From positions 496,001 through 560,000 of the forward strand of contig NZ_LT629783.1 of assembly GCF_900105835.1 (NCBI RefSeq): DNA of 64,000 nucleotides, read 5' to 3'. How positions within the stretch are numbered: the first letter of the stretch is position 1; every line of letters begins with the position of its first letter. Below are positions 27,701 to 34,901 of this stretch, one piece after another. The DNA comes from Pseudomonas fragi. GTDB taxonomy: Bacteria > Pseudomonadota > Gammaproteobacteria > Pseudomonadales > Pseudomonadaceae. The position numbers were made by a program, and so were the translations under genes. Under the pieces are notes generated by a model that had not been told where the DNA came from, searched no databases, and saw only the letters and a program-made list of their open reading frames with translations.

Positions 27701-28309
27701 GAGGCCCTGGGCAACTTTCACTCGAAGATCCATGTGGTCAAGAACCGCCTTGACCCGCAGTGGTGGGCAGGCCTGCCGCCAAGCGCACGCAGGACTTCGC
27801 GCAAGCCCCGGGTCGGCTGGGCCGGAGGCTCTGGCCATACCGGTGACCTGGAGCTGATCGCCGATGTGGTCAAGGCCTTGTGCGACGAAGTCGACTGGGT
27901 GTTTTTTGGCATGTGCCCGCAGCGCTTGCGGCCCTTTGTCAAAGAATTCCACCCGGGCATCCGCATTGACCTGTACCCCGCGGCACTGGCCCGGCTGGAT
28001 CTGGATCTGGCCGTGGCACCACTTGAAGATAACCTGTTCAACGCCTGCAAAAGCAATCTGCGCCTGCTGGAGTACGGTGCCTGTGCCGTCCCGGTAGTGT
28101 GCAGCGACGGTCCGAGCTATCGCGGTGACCTGCCGGTGACCCGGGTCAATAACCGTTTTCGTGACTGGGTGGAGGCAATCCGCATGCATGTCAACGACCT
28201 GGATGCGGCGGCTGTGGCGGGGGATACGCTGCGCGACTGCATACATCGGGACTGGATGCTGGACGAGGTCGGCCTGCAACAGTGGCGCAAGGCCTGGCTG
28301 GCGGATTGA
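24791..28309 (+). CDS. Multi-domain glycosyltransferase, probable flagellin glycosyltransferase
   Basis: 1172 residues in three parts: a family-2 domain at about 1-230 (LVSVIIPAYKASWF, then FLHDDDVLAPD as the metal-binding acidic block), a second family-2 domain at about 565-810 (SVSIVLVLDTDLPALQRC, EYLLLLRSDTVLM, GADIDLCLR), and a C-terminal GT-B-like part from about 850 (YGCGHYRIIQPLQAL, VGWAGGSGHTGDLEL, LRLLEYGACAVPVVCSDG). Between 300 and 560 a degenerate domain also resembles family 2. The same build is seen in Fgt1-type flagellin glycosyltransferases beside fliC in pseudomonads; the target here is inferred from neighbours. Cytosolic; a strong terminator follows. Confidence 0.88.
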   Translation: MKDLPLVSVIIPAYKASWFETALASACAQTYANLEIIVCDDSDGAMIGAIVERYAGSQQVPIRYQRNQQPLHEMRNTVECIRLARGFYIKFLHDDDVLAPDCVARLVATMEADPHIALATSRRERIDSAGQPLADILATVTAFPQPVRVDGPGLVSLLAEHTLNFIGEPSCVMCRRADVLAYGDQLMSLNGQPIDWVGDLSIYVKLLQCGHLAYLPQTLTWVRVSSEQFSQQGRDTPGIGQQGHDNFRHQLRELGWHQPVEGPRQVAVARLDNPEVVQQVDITAHLNDVRNTLVQQEQQRQWLAARVPSEPQSRLIGQRLAQMAGGPTIAVVVLDPAGDSQALQATLDSIAHARSTGVMLQGIVLTPQFRRQSPGDDMQYCSCQRDGFVAQINRIARSGDHRWLMLVEAGDRLTDSGMLISSLELLDDPQCRAIYGDAMVHEHGDVISPALRPDFNLDYLLSMPGVMARNWLFRASAVAEAGGFNEQYPAALELELILRMINRQGMVGFGHLCEPLVINQRAALADSPEFAEVLGLHLQERGYAQAQVLSLRSGQFRIRYGHPQRPSVSIVLVLDTDLPALQRCVISLLEHTRYPNYELLIVNNACADPQAAAWLAGSRQLLGERLQVVDLPLARGRASAINLGAAQARGEYLLLLRSDTVLMQEQWLDELLNHAQRPEVAIVGAKAVSTARTITHAGIILGLEESAGHGFAGQAMSASGYMNRLFVDQNYSAVSDVCLMIRREVFEAVNGLDAEVFEQGAADIDLCLRVARTGYLTVWTPHAAIIHDHPQTAVPLAVRQSFQRRWAAELPRDPAYNTSLSLSDAGGFKLADAQLAWQPLSWKPLPVILARAADVYGCGHYRIIQPLQALKNAGHAEGALIHGLPGLMQLQRYAPDTLVMQRPLQEQSLEAIEKIKAFSQVFKVYELDDYYPNVPLKSVHRGSVPKDIMRSLRRGLACADRFVVSTEPLAEALGNFHSKIHVVKNRLDPQWWAGLPPSARRTSRKPRVGWAGGSGHTGDLELIADVVKALCDEVDWVFFGMCPQRLRPFVKEFHPGIRIDLYPAALARLDLDLAVAPLEDNLFNACKSNLRLLEYGACAVPVVCSDGPSYRGDLPVTRVNNRFRDWVEAIRMHVNDLDAAAVAGDTLRDCIHRDWMLDEVGLQQWRKAWLAD

Positions 28310-28324
28310 CCGCCAGGTAGACAC

Positions 28325-28349
28325 GGCCCGCCTGGCGGGCCATTTTTTT
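28325..28349 (+). terminator. Rho-independent terminator after the glycosyltransferase
   Basis: GGCCCGCC-T-GGCGGGCC followed by A and seven T residues, 16 bp after the stop codon. A textbook intrinsic terminator. Confidence 0.9.
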
Positions 28350-28370
28350 GCTCAACGTAAAGCTGCCGTT

Positions 28371-28406
28371 AAAAAAAACGCCCCCGAATCACTTCGGGGG
28401 CGTTTT
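28371..28406 (-). terminator. Terminator of flagellin gene 1
   Basis: Stem CGCCCCCGAA / TTCGGGGGCG around TCAC, with eight A residues on the plus-strand left side (28371-28378) that become a U-run for minus-strand transcripts. The four T residues on the right could make it weakly bidirectional. Confidence 0.9.
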
Positions 28407-28432
28407 GTTGATACCGGGTTTGCCTGTAGGGG

Positions 28433-29314
28433 TTAGCCCAGCAACGACATGACCATGCTTGGCATTTGCCCGGTTTGCTTGAGCATGGAAATACCCGACT
28501 GCATCAGCATGGAGTTCTTGCTCATCATCGCGCTTTCGCTGGCGAAGTCGGCATCCATGATGCGGCCACGGGCCATTTCGGTGTTGTCCTTGATATTGGC
28601 CAGGTTGTTGGCGGTGTGGTTAAGGCGGTTGATATTGGCGCCGAACTGGCCACGCAGCTCACCGACTTTGTCCAGTGCGCCGGTCAGTTTATCGATCATG
28701 TCCTGAGCGCCGCTGACGCTGGTGATTTCGCTGCCCGACAATGTGCTGTCGCTGAACGGAACGGAAACCCCCGACAAGGAGGTGGCCAGGTCCGTGGCAC
28801 CGCTAGAAACGTTCAGCTCCAGGGTCTCGGCCGTTGTGGCGCCGATCTGGAAGTTGACCGCGCTATTGAATTTGGCGGTGCTGTTGGTTGGGTCACTGCT
28901 GAACAGCTTTTCACCGGCAAAGCTGGTGTTGTCCATGATATTGCCCAGCTCTTTGCCCAGCTCGTTGTATTCGGCCTGCATTGCATTGCGGTCGGCATCA
29001 CTGTTGGTGCCGTTGGCAGACTGGGTGGCGAGGTCTTTCATGCGCTGCATGATATCGGTCATTTCATTGAGCGCGCCATCGGCGGTCTGCAGCAGCGAGG
29101 AGGCGTCGCTGACGTTGCGCAGGGCCACGGCCATGCCTTTGGTCTGCGCGTTCATGCGGGTGGCGATCTGCAGGCCGGCGGCGTCGTCGGCTGCCGAGTT
29201 GATGCGCAGGCCGGTACCCAGGCGCTGCTGGTTGGTGGCCAGGGCGTTGTTGGTCTTGTTCAGGTTGGTCTGGGTCAGCAGCGACGAGTAGTTGGTGTGG
29301 ATGGTCAGGGCCAT
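28433..29314 (-). CDS. fliC: Flagellin 1
   Basis: 293-residue filament subunit. The N-terminal D0/D1 block (MALTIHTNYSSLLTQTNLN, then LGTGLRINSAADDAAGL and GALNEMTDIMQRMKDLA) and C-terminal block (DFASESAMMSKNSMLMQSG, MVMSLLG) are complete; the middle is short. The N- and C-terminal parts are nearly identical to flagellin 2 next door, while residues about 160-215 differ. A GGAA ribosome site precedes the ATG at 29314; the longer upstream frame is not needed. Short lateral-type flagellin, likely a glycosylation substrate (Ser/Thr-rich centre), which is inference. Confidence 0.95.
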   Translation of the reverse strand: MALTIHTNYSSLLTQTNLNKTNNALATNQQRLGTGLRINSAADDAAGLQIATRMNAQTKGMAVALRNVSDASSLLQTADGALNEMTDIMQRMKDLATQSANGTNSDADRNAMQAEYNELGKELGNIMDNTSFAGEKLFSSDPTNSTAKFNSAVNFQIGATTAETLELNVSSGATDLATSLSGVSVPFSDSTLSGSEITSVSGAQDMIDKLTGALDKVGELRGQFGANINRLNHTANNLANIKDNTEMARGRIMDADFASESAMMSKNSMLMQSGISMLKQTGQMPSMVMSLLG

Positions 29315-29388
29315 GATCGAAATTCCTGTTGTGCATTGAGTGTCGGAGTAAAGGGCGGCGCAGTTTTTGTTGCTCGCTGACACTTAAA

Positions 29389-29413
29389 GGCGACGGATTG
29401 TTCGTTGCACTTA
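29389..29413 (-). promoter_or_regulatory. Possible sigma-28-like promoter of flagellin 1
   Basis: On the minus strand, TAAG-N15-GTCGCC, with the same spacing as upstream of flagellin 2. The FliA consensus is TAAA-N15-GCCGATAA, so the -35 half is good but the -10 half is poor. Proposed because it is conserved in both copies at equivalent positions. Confidence 0.35.
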
Positions 29414-29487
29414 AACCGTATGGGCCATTATTTTCCAGCCTTTGCAGGTGCTGCTGTGCCTTGCCGGGAGCAAATATAAGGCAGCTG

Positions 29488-29520
29488 AAAAAGCGCCCCC
29501 GAATCACTTCGGGGGCGCTT
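29488..29520 (-). terminator. Terminator of flagellin gene 2
   Basis: Stem AAGCGCCCCCGAA / TTCGGGGGCGCTT around TCAC, with A residues on the left giving a U-run for minus-strand RNA. Almost the same hairpin follows flagellin 1, showing that the duplicated unit includes the terminator. Confidence 0.88.
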
Positions 29521-29547
29521 TGTTGGTACCGGGTTTGCCAGCAGGAG

Positions 29548-30420
29548 TTAGCCCAGCAACGACATGACCATACTTGGCATTTGCCCGGTTTGCTTGAGCA
29601 TGGAAATACCCGACTGCATCAGCATGGAGTTCTTGCTCATCATCGCGCTTTCGCTGGCGAAGTCGGCATCCATGATGCGGCCACGGGCCATTTCGGTGTT
29701 GTCCTTGATATTGGCCAGGTTGTTGGCGGTGTGGTTAAGGCGGTTGATATTGGCGCCGAACTGGCCACGCAGCTCACCGACTTTGTCCAGTGCGCCGGTC
29801 AGTTTATCGATCATGTCCTGAGCGCCGCTGACGCTGGTGATCTCGGTGCCCAGGGTGGAGCTGGTATACGACTCGGAGATATCGCCTATACCACTTGCCA
29901 GTGCTGAGACACTTCCGGAAACATTCAGCGCCAGGGTTTCATCCTTGGTAGCACCGATCTGGAAGGATACTTCGGCGCCGAACTTGCCGCTGGTACCGTC
30001 TTTGCTGAACAGTTTTTCACCGGCAAAGCTGGTGTTTGCCATGATATTGCCCAGTTCTTTGCCCAGCTCGTCGTATTCGGTCTGCATCGAATTGCGGTCG
30101 GCATCGCTGTTGGTGCCGTTGGCAGACTGGGTGGCGAGGTCTTTCATGCGCTGCATGATATCGGTCATTTCATTGAGCGCACCATCGGCGGTCTGCAGCA
30201 GCGAGGAGGCGTCGCTGACGTTGCGCAGGGCCACGGCCATGCCTTTGGTCTGCGCGTTCATGCGGGTGGCGATCTGCAGGCCGGCGGCGTCGTCGGCTGC
30301 CGAGTTGATGCGCAGGCCGGTACCCAGGCGCTGCTGGTTGGTGGCCAGGGCGTTGTTGGTCTTGTTCAGGTTGGTCTGGGTCAGCAGCGACGAGTAGTTG
30401 GTGTGGATGGTCAGGGCCAT
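29548..30420 (-). CDS. fliC: Flagellin 2
   Basis: 290-residue filament subunit, tandem copy of flagellin 1 and transcribed in the same direction. Ends are nearly identical to flagellin 1; the centre differs (for example SKDGTSGKFGAEVSFQ and ALASGIGDISESYTSS against a distinct segment in copy 1). The ATG at 30420 has GGAA upstream. Each copy has its own promoter-like element and terminator, so both may be made independently. Two such flagellins may form one mixed filament. Located just downstream of flgA. Confidence 0.95.
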   Translation of the reverse strand: MALTIHTNYSSLLTQTNLNKTNNALATNQQRLGTGLRINSAADDAAGLQIATRMNAQTKGMAVALRNVSDASSLLQTADGALNEMTDIMQRMKDLATQSANGTNSDADRNSMQTEYDELGKELGNIMANTSFAGEKLFSKDGTSGKFGAEVSFQIGATKDETLALNVSGSVSALASGIGDISESYTSSTLGTEITSVSGAQDMIDKLTGALDKVGELRGQFGANINRLNHTANNLANIKDNTEMARGRIMDADFASESAMMSKNSMLMQSGISMLKQTGQMPSMVMSLLG

Positions 30421-30493
30421 GAGCGAAATTCCTGTTTTGCATTGAGTATCGAAGTTAAGGGCGGCGCATCTTTTGTTGCCGCTGACACTCAAG

Positions 30494-30518
30494 GGCGACA
30501 GGTATCGGCGCCCGCTTA
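30494..30518 (-). promoter_or_regulatory. Possible sigma-28-like promoter of flagellin 2
   Basis: Minus strand TAAG-N15-GTCGCC, matching the element before flagellin 1. A GCCGATA hexamer-like string also lies inside the spacer (30503-30509), so the exact -10 is uncertain. Confidence 0.35.
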
Positions 30519-30532
30519 AATCCCGCTGAGAA

Positions 30533-31339
30533 TTATTTTCCGGGGCGTTCCAGGATGCTGGTGACTCTGGCGCGGCCGATCACCCGGGCCTCGATAACCT
30601 TGCCGCTGGCGGTGTTCCTGACCCGGATCAGCATGCCCATGTGCCCGTCCTGCAGGGCTTCGCCTTCGGTGCTGGCGTGTATGTCGCCGTGATTGGCCAC
30701 CACCGTGACGCGCTTGCCGCGGCGCACCTGCCAGGGCTCGACCAGCATGTCGCGGCTAAGCACTTGCTGGCTGCGGGTGCGACGCTTGGCGCTGAGACCG
30801 GCGACCTGGTCAATCCGGTTGAAATAGCCGCTGCTCTGGCGGCTCACCGCCACTTCCTGATAGCCGAGCATGGCGCTGGTGATGAGCTGTTCGCGCTCGA
30901 TCACCCGGGTTGCCATCACGGCCTGGATATAGACCGTGGCCTGGACGGTCACGTCAACCGACCATGCCGGTGCAGAGCAGGCAAGGGTCAGGCGCAGGCG
31001 CCCGTAGCCACTCCAGTGCTGTTCTATGCCTCTGGCCTGCAATGGCTGCTCGCAGGGCCCGGTGGGGGCGCTGTCGGGCAGGGCAAAGACCTTCTGGGTA
31101 AAACGCGGGTTTTGCCAGCCTTCCTCGGCGGCCTTGTCGGCCAGCTGTTGCGTGAAGTACTGGTGTACGGCCTGGTCGACTTGCCGGTCCAGCGCTTCAT
31201 TGGCTGGCGCGTTGCTGCTAGCCAATGCCAGCAGCAGGGCACACAGCGCCCCGGCGGGGGAAGCACCGCTTCCTCCCGATTGCCCGTCAGGGCCTGGAAG
31301 CGGAAGCCGGACGGTCACCGATTGTTCTGTGAGTTTCAT
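30533..31339 (-). CDS. flgA: FlgA, flagellar P-ring chaperone
   Basis: Periplasmic protein that helps FlgI assemble into the P ring. 268 residues as drawn, with a hydrophobic export segment (GALCALLLALASSNAPA) preceded by an unusually long N-terminal stretch, so the true start may lie inside. The C-terminal SAF-type part is recognisable: ATRVIEREQLITSAMLGYQEV, SRDMLVEPWQVRRGKRVTVVANHGDI, and MGMLIRVRNTASGKVIEARV. Divergent from flgB, as in the lateral-type flagellar loci. flgM and flgN, which usually follow flgA, are absent; flagellin genes take their place. Confidence 0.9.
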   Translation of the reverse strand: MKLTEQSVTVRLPLPGPDGQSGGSGASPAGALCALLLALASSNAPANEALDRQVDQAVHQYFTQQLADKAAEEGWQNPRFTQKVFALPDSAPTGPCEQPLQARGIEQHWSGYGRLRLTLACSAPAWSVDVTVQATVYIQAVMATRVIEREQLITSAMLGYQEVAVSRQSSGYFNRIDQVAGLSAKRRTRSQQVLSRDMLVEPWQVRRGKRVTVVANHGDIHASTEGEALQDGHMGMLIRVRNTASGKVIEARVIGRARVTSILERPGK

Positions 31340-31382
31340 AAATAGTCTTATAAATCATGATGTTACTGTTGTTTTTAGAAGT

Positions 31383-31398
31383 GGGCACGGTTCCTGCT
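31383..31398 (+). promoter_or_regulatory. Sigma-54-type promoter of the flgB operon
   Basis: GGGCACGGTTCCTGCT fits TGGCACG-N4-TTGCT with one mismatch in each half and correct spacing between the GG and GC pairs. It lies 52 bp before the proposed flgB start at 31450 and argues against the longer flgB frame from 31357, which would begin upstream of the promoter. Confidence 0.7.
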
Positions 31399-31449
31399 AT
31401 TACCTGCGGGCAAGAGGCACGGCCTCACCTTCAATCAATGGTACCTGCA

Positions 31450-31800
31450 ATGAGTATAAGGATAGATGAGGCCCTCGGTGTGCATACGCGTGCGCTTGGG
31501 TTGCATATGAAACGTACCGAAATACTGGCGGCCAATCTGGCCAACGAAGACACCCCGGGGTTCAAGGCCCGGGATCTGGATTTCGCTGCAGAAATGAACC
31601 GCAACAGCGCCGCGTCCGGCAACCGTGCTCAGGCTCTCCTGCAATACCGTGTGCCGGCCCAGGCATCGCAGGACGGCAACACCGTGGAGTTGAGCGTTGA
31701 ACAGGCGGCCTTCGCCAAGAGCACCTCGGATTACCAGACCAGCCTGACCTTTCTCAACATGAAATTTCGCGGCCTCAAACAGGCCATTGAAGGACGCTGA
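31450..31800 (+). CDS. flgB: FlgB, proximal rod protein
   Basis: 116-residue rod subunit of the flagellar basal body. The rod-family N-terminal motif is ILAANLANEDTPGFKARDLDF, and the C-terminal coiled segment is VEQAAFAKSTSDYQTSLTFLNMKFRGLKQAI. The open frame extends upstream to 31357, but the start at 31450 (MSIRIDEALG) fits family length and lies after the sigma-54 promoter. First gene of the flgBCDEFGHIJKL operon; 5 bp before flgC. Confidence 0.95.
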   Translation: MSIRIDEALGVHTRALGLHMKRTEILAANLANEDTPGFKARDLDFAAEMNRNSAASGNRAQALLQYRVPAQASQDGNTVELSVEQAAFAKSTSDYQTSLTFLNMKFRGLKQAIEGR

Positions 31801-31805
31801 CCCTT

Positions 31806-32234
31806 ATGGCTTTTGACTCTATCTACCAGATCGCCGGCTCTGCCATGAATGCCCAGACCGTGCGCCTGAACACTGTAGCCAGCAACCTGGCCAACATCGA
31901 CTCGGCCGCAGGTACCGCCAAGGATGTATACCAGGCCCGCAAGCCGGTGTTTGCCGCCGTCTATGAAAACAACCAGTTGACCCGTGGCGTTGGCATGGGC
32001 GGAGCCCATGTGCAAGTCATGGATGTGGTGACCTCGGGGCGCGAAGCGAAAAAACGTTATGAGCCCGACCATCCTCTGGCCGACAGCAGCGGCTCGGTGT
32101 TCTACCCGGACATCAGTGAAATCGAAGAAATGACCGACATGATGTCCGCGACCCGCAGTTTTGAAACCGGGGTGGAAGTCCTCAATCGTATCAAGAGTAT
32201 GCAGCAAGGCCTGCTCAAACTGGGAGAAGCCTGA
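31806..32234 (+). CDS. flgC: FlgC, proximal rod protein
   Basis: 142 residues, normal length. The rod motif is VRLNTVASNLANIDSAAGT and the C-terminal FlgC block SATRSFETGVEVLNRIKSMQQGLLKLG. Export is by the flagellar system without a cleaved signal. Its stop overlaps the flgD start (TGATG at 32232-32236), so the two are coupled. Confidence 0.97.
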   Translation: MAFDSIYQIAGSAMNAQTVRLNTVASNLANIDSAAGTAKDVYQARKPVFAAVYENNQLTRGVGMGGAHVQVMDVVTSGREAKKRYEPDHPLADSSGSVFYPDISEIEEMTDMMSATRSFETGVEVLNRIKSMQQGLLKLGEA

Positions 32235-32959
32235 TGAGCACCGTCAATAACGACACACGCAACACGGGTAATACCGGGCAGCAGGGGCCAAAAACTAACG
32301 GCGCTGAAATGCAGGACACCTTCATTCAATTGATGGTTGCGCAAATCAAGAACCAGGACCCCACCAAGCCGGTGGACAGCAGCGAGTTCCTTAGCCAGTT
32401 CGCCACCATGTCCCAGGTGCAAAGCCTGGAAAAAATGTCATTTCTGACCGAAAACAACATGGTGCTGCTGGAAAACCTGCAGTACCTGAGCGCGTCCACC
32501 CTGGTGGGCCAGACCGTCAAGGTCAGCACCGAACAACTGGACCTGGGCGACAAGAAAGTGCAGGCCGAAGTGGAGTTGCAACACAGCGCTTCGGACCTTG
32601 TTGCGGTACTGACCGACGCCAACGGCGTGAAAACCGAAATCCCGCTGCCACCCAGTGAGCCGGGCCGGGTCGGCTTTGATATCGACCCCCAGGCATTGGG
32701 CTTGAAACCGGGCAAGTACGCTATTGAAGTCAAGTCTGCCAGCGGTGAAAGCCTGAAGGTTGAAGTCAAGGGCAAGGTCAACAGCGTGCGCCTGGGCAGT
32801 GATGGCCCGGTGTTGTCCATCGAAGGTGTCGGTGAGGTGCCTTTCTACAAAATCACCGAATTCAGTGAAGACTCGGTGTTTGCCGGTGTCATGGCGCCCA
32901 CCGGGCTCAATCCTTTCCAGCGCTCCCTCAGTCAATTTGCAAAAGGTCAACGTTCATGA
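32234..32959 (+). CDS. flgD: FlgD, hook-capping protein
   Basis: 241 residues. The conserved N-terminal export/cap block MQDTFIQLMVAQIKNQDPTKPVDSSEFLSQFATMSQVQS is complete (read at residues about 27-65), followed by an Ig/Tudor-type domain (KVQAEVELQHSASDLVAVLTDANG). It caps the growing hook and is replaced later. Overlaps flgC by one base and flgE by four bases (ATGA). Confidence 0.96.
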   Translation: MSTVNNDTRNTGNTGQQGPKTNGAEMQDTFIQLMVAQIKNQDPTKPVDSSEFLSQFATMSQVQSLEKMSFLTENNMVLLENLQYLSASTLVGQTVKVSTEQLDLGDKKVQAEVELQHSASDLVAVLTDANGVKTEIPLPPSEPGRVGFDIDPQALGLKPGKYAIEVKSASGESLKVEVKGKVNSVRLGSDGPVLSIEGVGEVPFYKITEFSEDSVFAGVMAPTGLNPFQRSLSQFAKGQRS

Positions 32960-34143
32960 GTTTCAATATCGCCCTGACCGGGCTCAATGCCGTGTCCCAG
33001 CAGCTCAATACCATCAGCAACAACATTGCCAACTCCGGCACCGTGGGCTTCAAGTCGTCGCGTACTGAGTTTGGCAGCCTGTACTCCGGCACCCAGGCGA
33101 TGGGGGTCGGAGTGTTGGGGCATACCCAGAGCATGAGCCTGGGTGGCTCGCACTTTGCCACGGGCAACAACCTCAACCTGGCAATCTCCGAAAGCGGCTT
33201 TTTCGTAACCCGCAGCCCCAGCGGCGATATCAACTACACCCGCGCCGGCGCCTTCGGCAAGGACCGCGACAACTTCCTGGTGGATGCCAGCGGCCAATAC
33301 CTGCAGGGCTACCCCGTGGATGCAGCGGGTAATCTGCAGGTGGGTATCGTCAGCGATCTGCGCCTGCAGAACGGCAACCTGCCGGCCAAAGCCACCGACC
33401 GGGTCGATTTCGTGGCCAACCTGGATGCCAACAAGGCAGTGGTCAGCGTCACGCCATTCGATCCGGCCAACGTCAACAGCTACACCAGCAGCCAGACCAC
33501 GCCGGTGTACGACTCCCAGGGCAAGCAGCATTCCCTGACCCAATATTTCGTCAAGACCGCGGACAACACCTGGGAGACCCATTACTACGCTGGCAACACC
33601 GCAGTGGGTGGCCCCGAAAGCATGACGTTCGATACCTCGGGCCAGCTCAGCACGCCGCTGGCGCCGGTCAATATCAGCTTCACCCTGCCGGGGGTGAATG
33701 CCATGAGCATCGATATCGACTACACCCGCAGCACCCAGAGCGCCTCGGATTTCTCAGTCACGACCAACAACCCCAACGGCTATTCCGCCGGTGAAAACAC
33801 CGGTGTCACGGTCGAGAAAGACGGCAAGGTCTACGCCACTTACAGCAACGGTGAACGGATGCTGCAAGGCCAGGTGGTGCTGGCCAACTTCGCCAACCCC
33901 AATGGTCTGAAAAACGAAAACAACACCCGCTGGAGCGCCACGGGCGAATCGGGTAACCCGCTGATCGGCGCCCCGGGCACCGGCCTGTTTGGCGACCTGA
34001 CGGCAGGCGCGCTGGAAAGTTCCAACGTCGACATGACCCAGCAACTGGTCGGCCTGATGGAAGGCCAACGCAACTACCAGGCCAACAGCAAGGTGCTGTC
34101 GACCAACAAAGAGCTGACCCAAGTGCTCTTCAACTCCATTTGA
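32956..34143 (+). CDS. flgE: FlgE, hook protein
   Basis: 395-residue hook subunit, shorter than the hook protein of most Pseudomonas primary flagella. N-terminal ALTGLNAVSQQLNTISNNIANSGTVGFKSS and C-terminal ESSNVDMTQQLVGLMEGQRNYQANSKVLSTNKELTQ are complete axial motifs; the centre carries the outer D2-type domain (SIDIDYTRSTQSASDF). Overlaps flgD (ATGA). Confidence 0.96.
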   Translation: MSFNIALTGLNAVSQQLNTISNNIANSGTVGFKSSRTEFGSLYSGTQAMGVGVLGHTQSMSLGGSHFATGNNLNLAISESGFFVTRSPSGDINYTRAGAFGKDRDNFLVDASGQYLQGYPVDAAGNLQVGIVSDLRLQNGNLPAKATDRVDFVANLDANKAVVSVTPFDPANVNSYTSSQTTPVYDSQGKQHSLTQYFVKTADNTWETHYYAGNTAVGGPESMTFDTSGQLSTPLAPVNISFTLPGVNAMSIDIDYTRSTQSASDFSVTTNNPNGYSAGENTGVTVEKDGKVYATYSNGERMLQGQVVLANFANPNGLKNENNTRWSATGESGNPLIGAPGTGLFGDLTAGALESSNVDMTQQLVGLMEGQRNYQANSKVLSTNKELTQVLFNSI

Positions 34144-34152
34144 GGATGACCG

Positions 34153-34881
34153 ATGGATCGTTTGGGATACACCGCAATGACCGCCGCCAGCCGCACCATG
34201 ACGGCGCTGGACGTGCGCGCCAACAACCTGGCCAACGTCAATACCCCGGGCTTTCGCAGCGACCTTGAGCAATCGGCCAGTGTTGCCGTGCAGGGCTACG
34301 GCTATGACAGCCGGCACCTGGCCCACTCACAGGGCAATGGTGTCAGCCTGGCGCCCGGCGCGCTGATGGCCACCGGTCGGGACATGGATTTTGCCATCAA
34401 GGGCCCGGGCCTGATCGCGGTGCAAGGGCCGGAAGGTGAAGCCTATACCCGTCACGGCAGCCTGCAGGTGGATGCCGACATGCAACTGACCCTCAACGGC
34501 CGTGCCGTGCTGGGCGAGGGCGGGCCGATCGTACTGCCTCAGTTCGACTCTATCCGCATTGCCGGTGACGGACGCATTTCGGTGCTGCCCCGCGGCGAGC
34601 CGCTAATGGTCGAAATCGATCAGATCAAACTGGTGGACGTGCCAGCCGGGCAATTGAGCAAGGACAGCGCCGGGTTGCTGGTGACCCGCAATGGCGTGCC
34701 AGCGGCAACCGACGACAACGTGCAACTGGTGTCCGGGTTTCTGGAAGCCAGCAATGTCTCGGCCATCGATCAGTTGGTCGGGACCATGAGCCTGAGCCGG
34801 TTGTTCGAGACCCAGGTAAAGATGATGAAAGCCGCCGAGGACTTGTCCACGTCGGGTAACAGTTTGATGCGCGGCAATTGA
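34153..34881 (+). CDS. flgF: FlgF, distal rod protein
   Basis: 242 residues. N-terminal axial motif ALDVRANNLANVNTPGFRSDL; middle MDFAIKGPGLIAVQGPEGEAYTRHG; C-terminal block EASNVSAIDQLVGTMSLSRLFETQVKMMKAAEDL. All typical of FlgF. Located 9 bp after flgE and 20 bp before flgG. Confidence 0.96.
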   Translation: MDRLGYTAMTAASRTMTALDVRANNLANVNTPGFRSDLEQSASVAVQGYGYDSRHLAHSQGNGVSLAPGALMATGRDMDFAIKGPGLIAVQGPEGEAYTRHGSLQVDADMQLTLNGRAVLGEGGPIVLPQFDSIRIAGDGRISVLPRGEPLMVEIDQIKLVDVPAGQLSKDSAGLLVTRNGVPAATDDNVQLVSGFLEASNVSAIDQLVGTMSLSRLFETQVKMMKAAEDLSTSGNSLMRGN

Positions 34882-34901
34882 TGCCCGCCAGGAATTGACA
34901 C

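Noticed and set aside
28466..29380. Long plus-strand frames opposite both flagellins
   Set aside because: They recur in both flagellin copies because the flagellin DNA is nearly identical; no family features.
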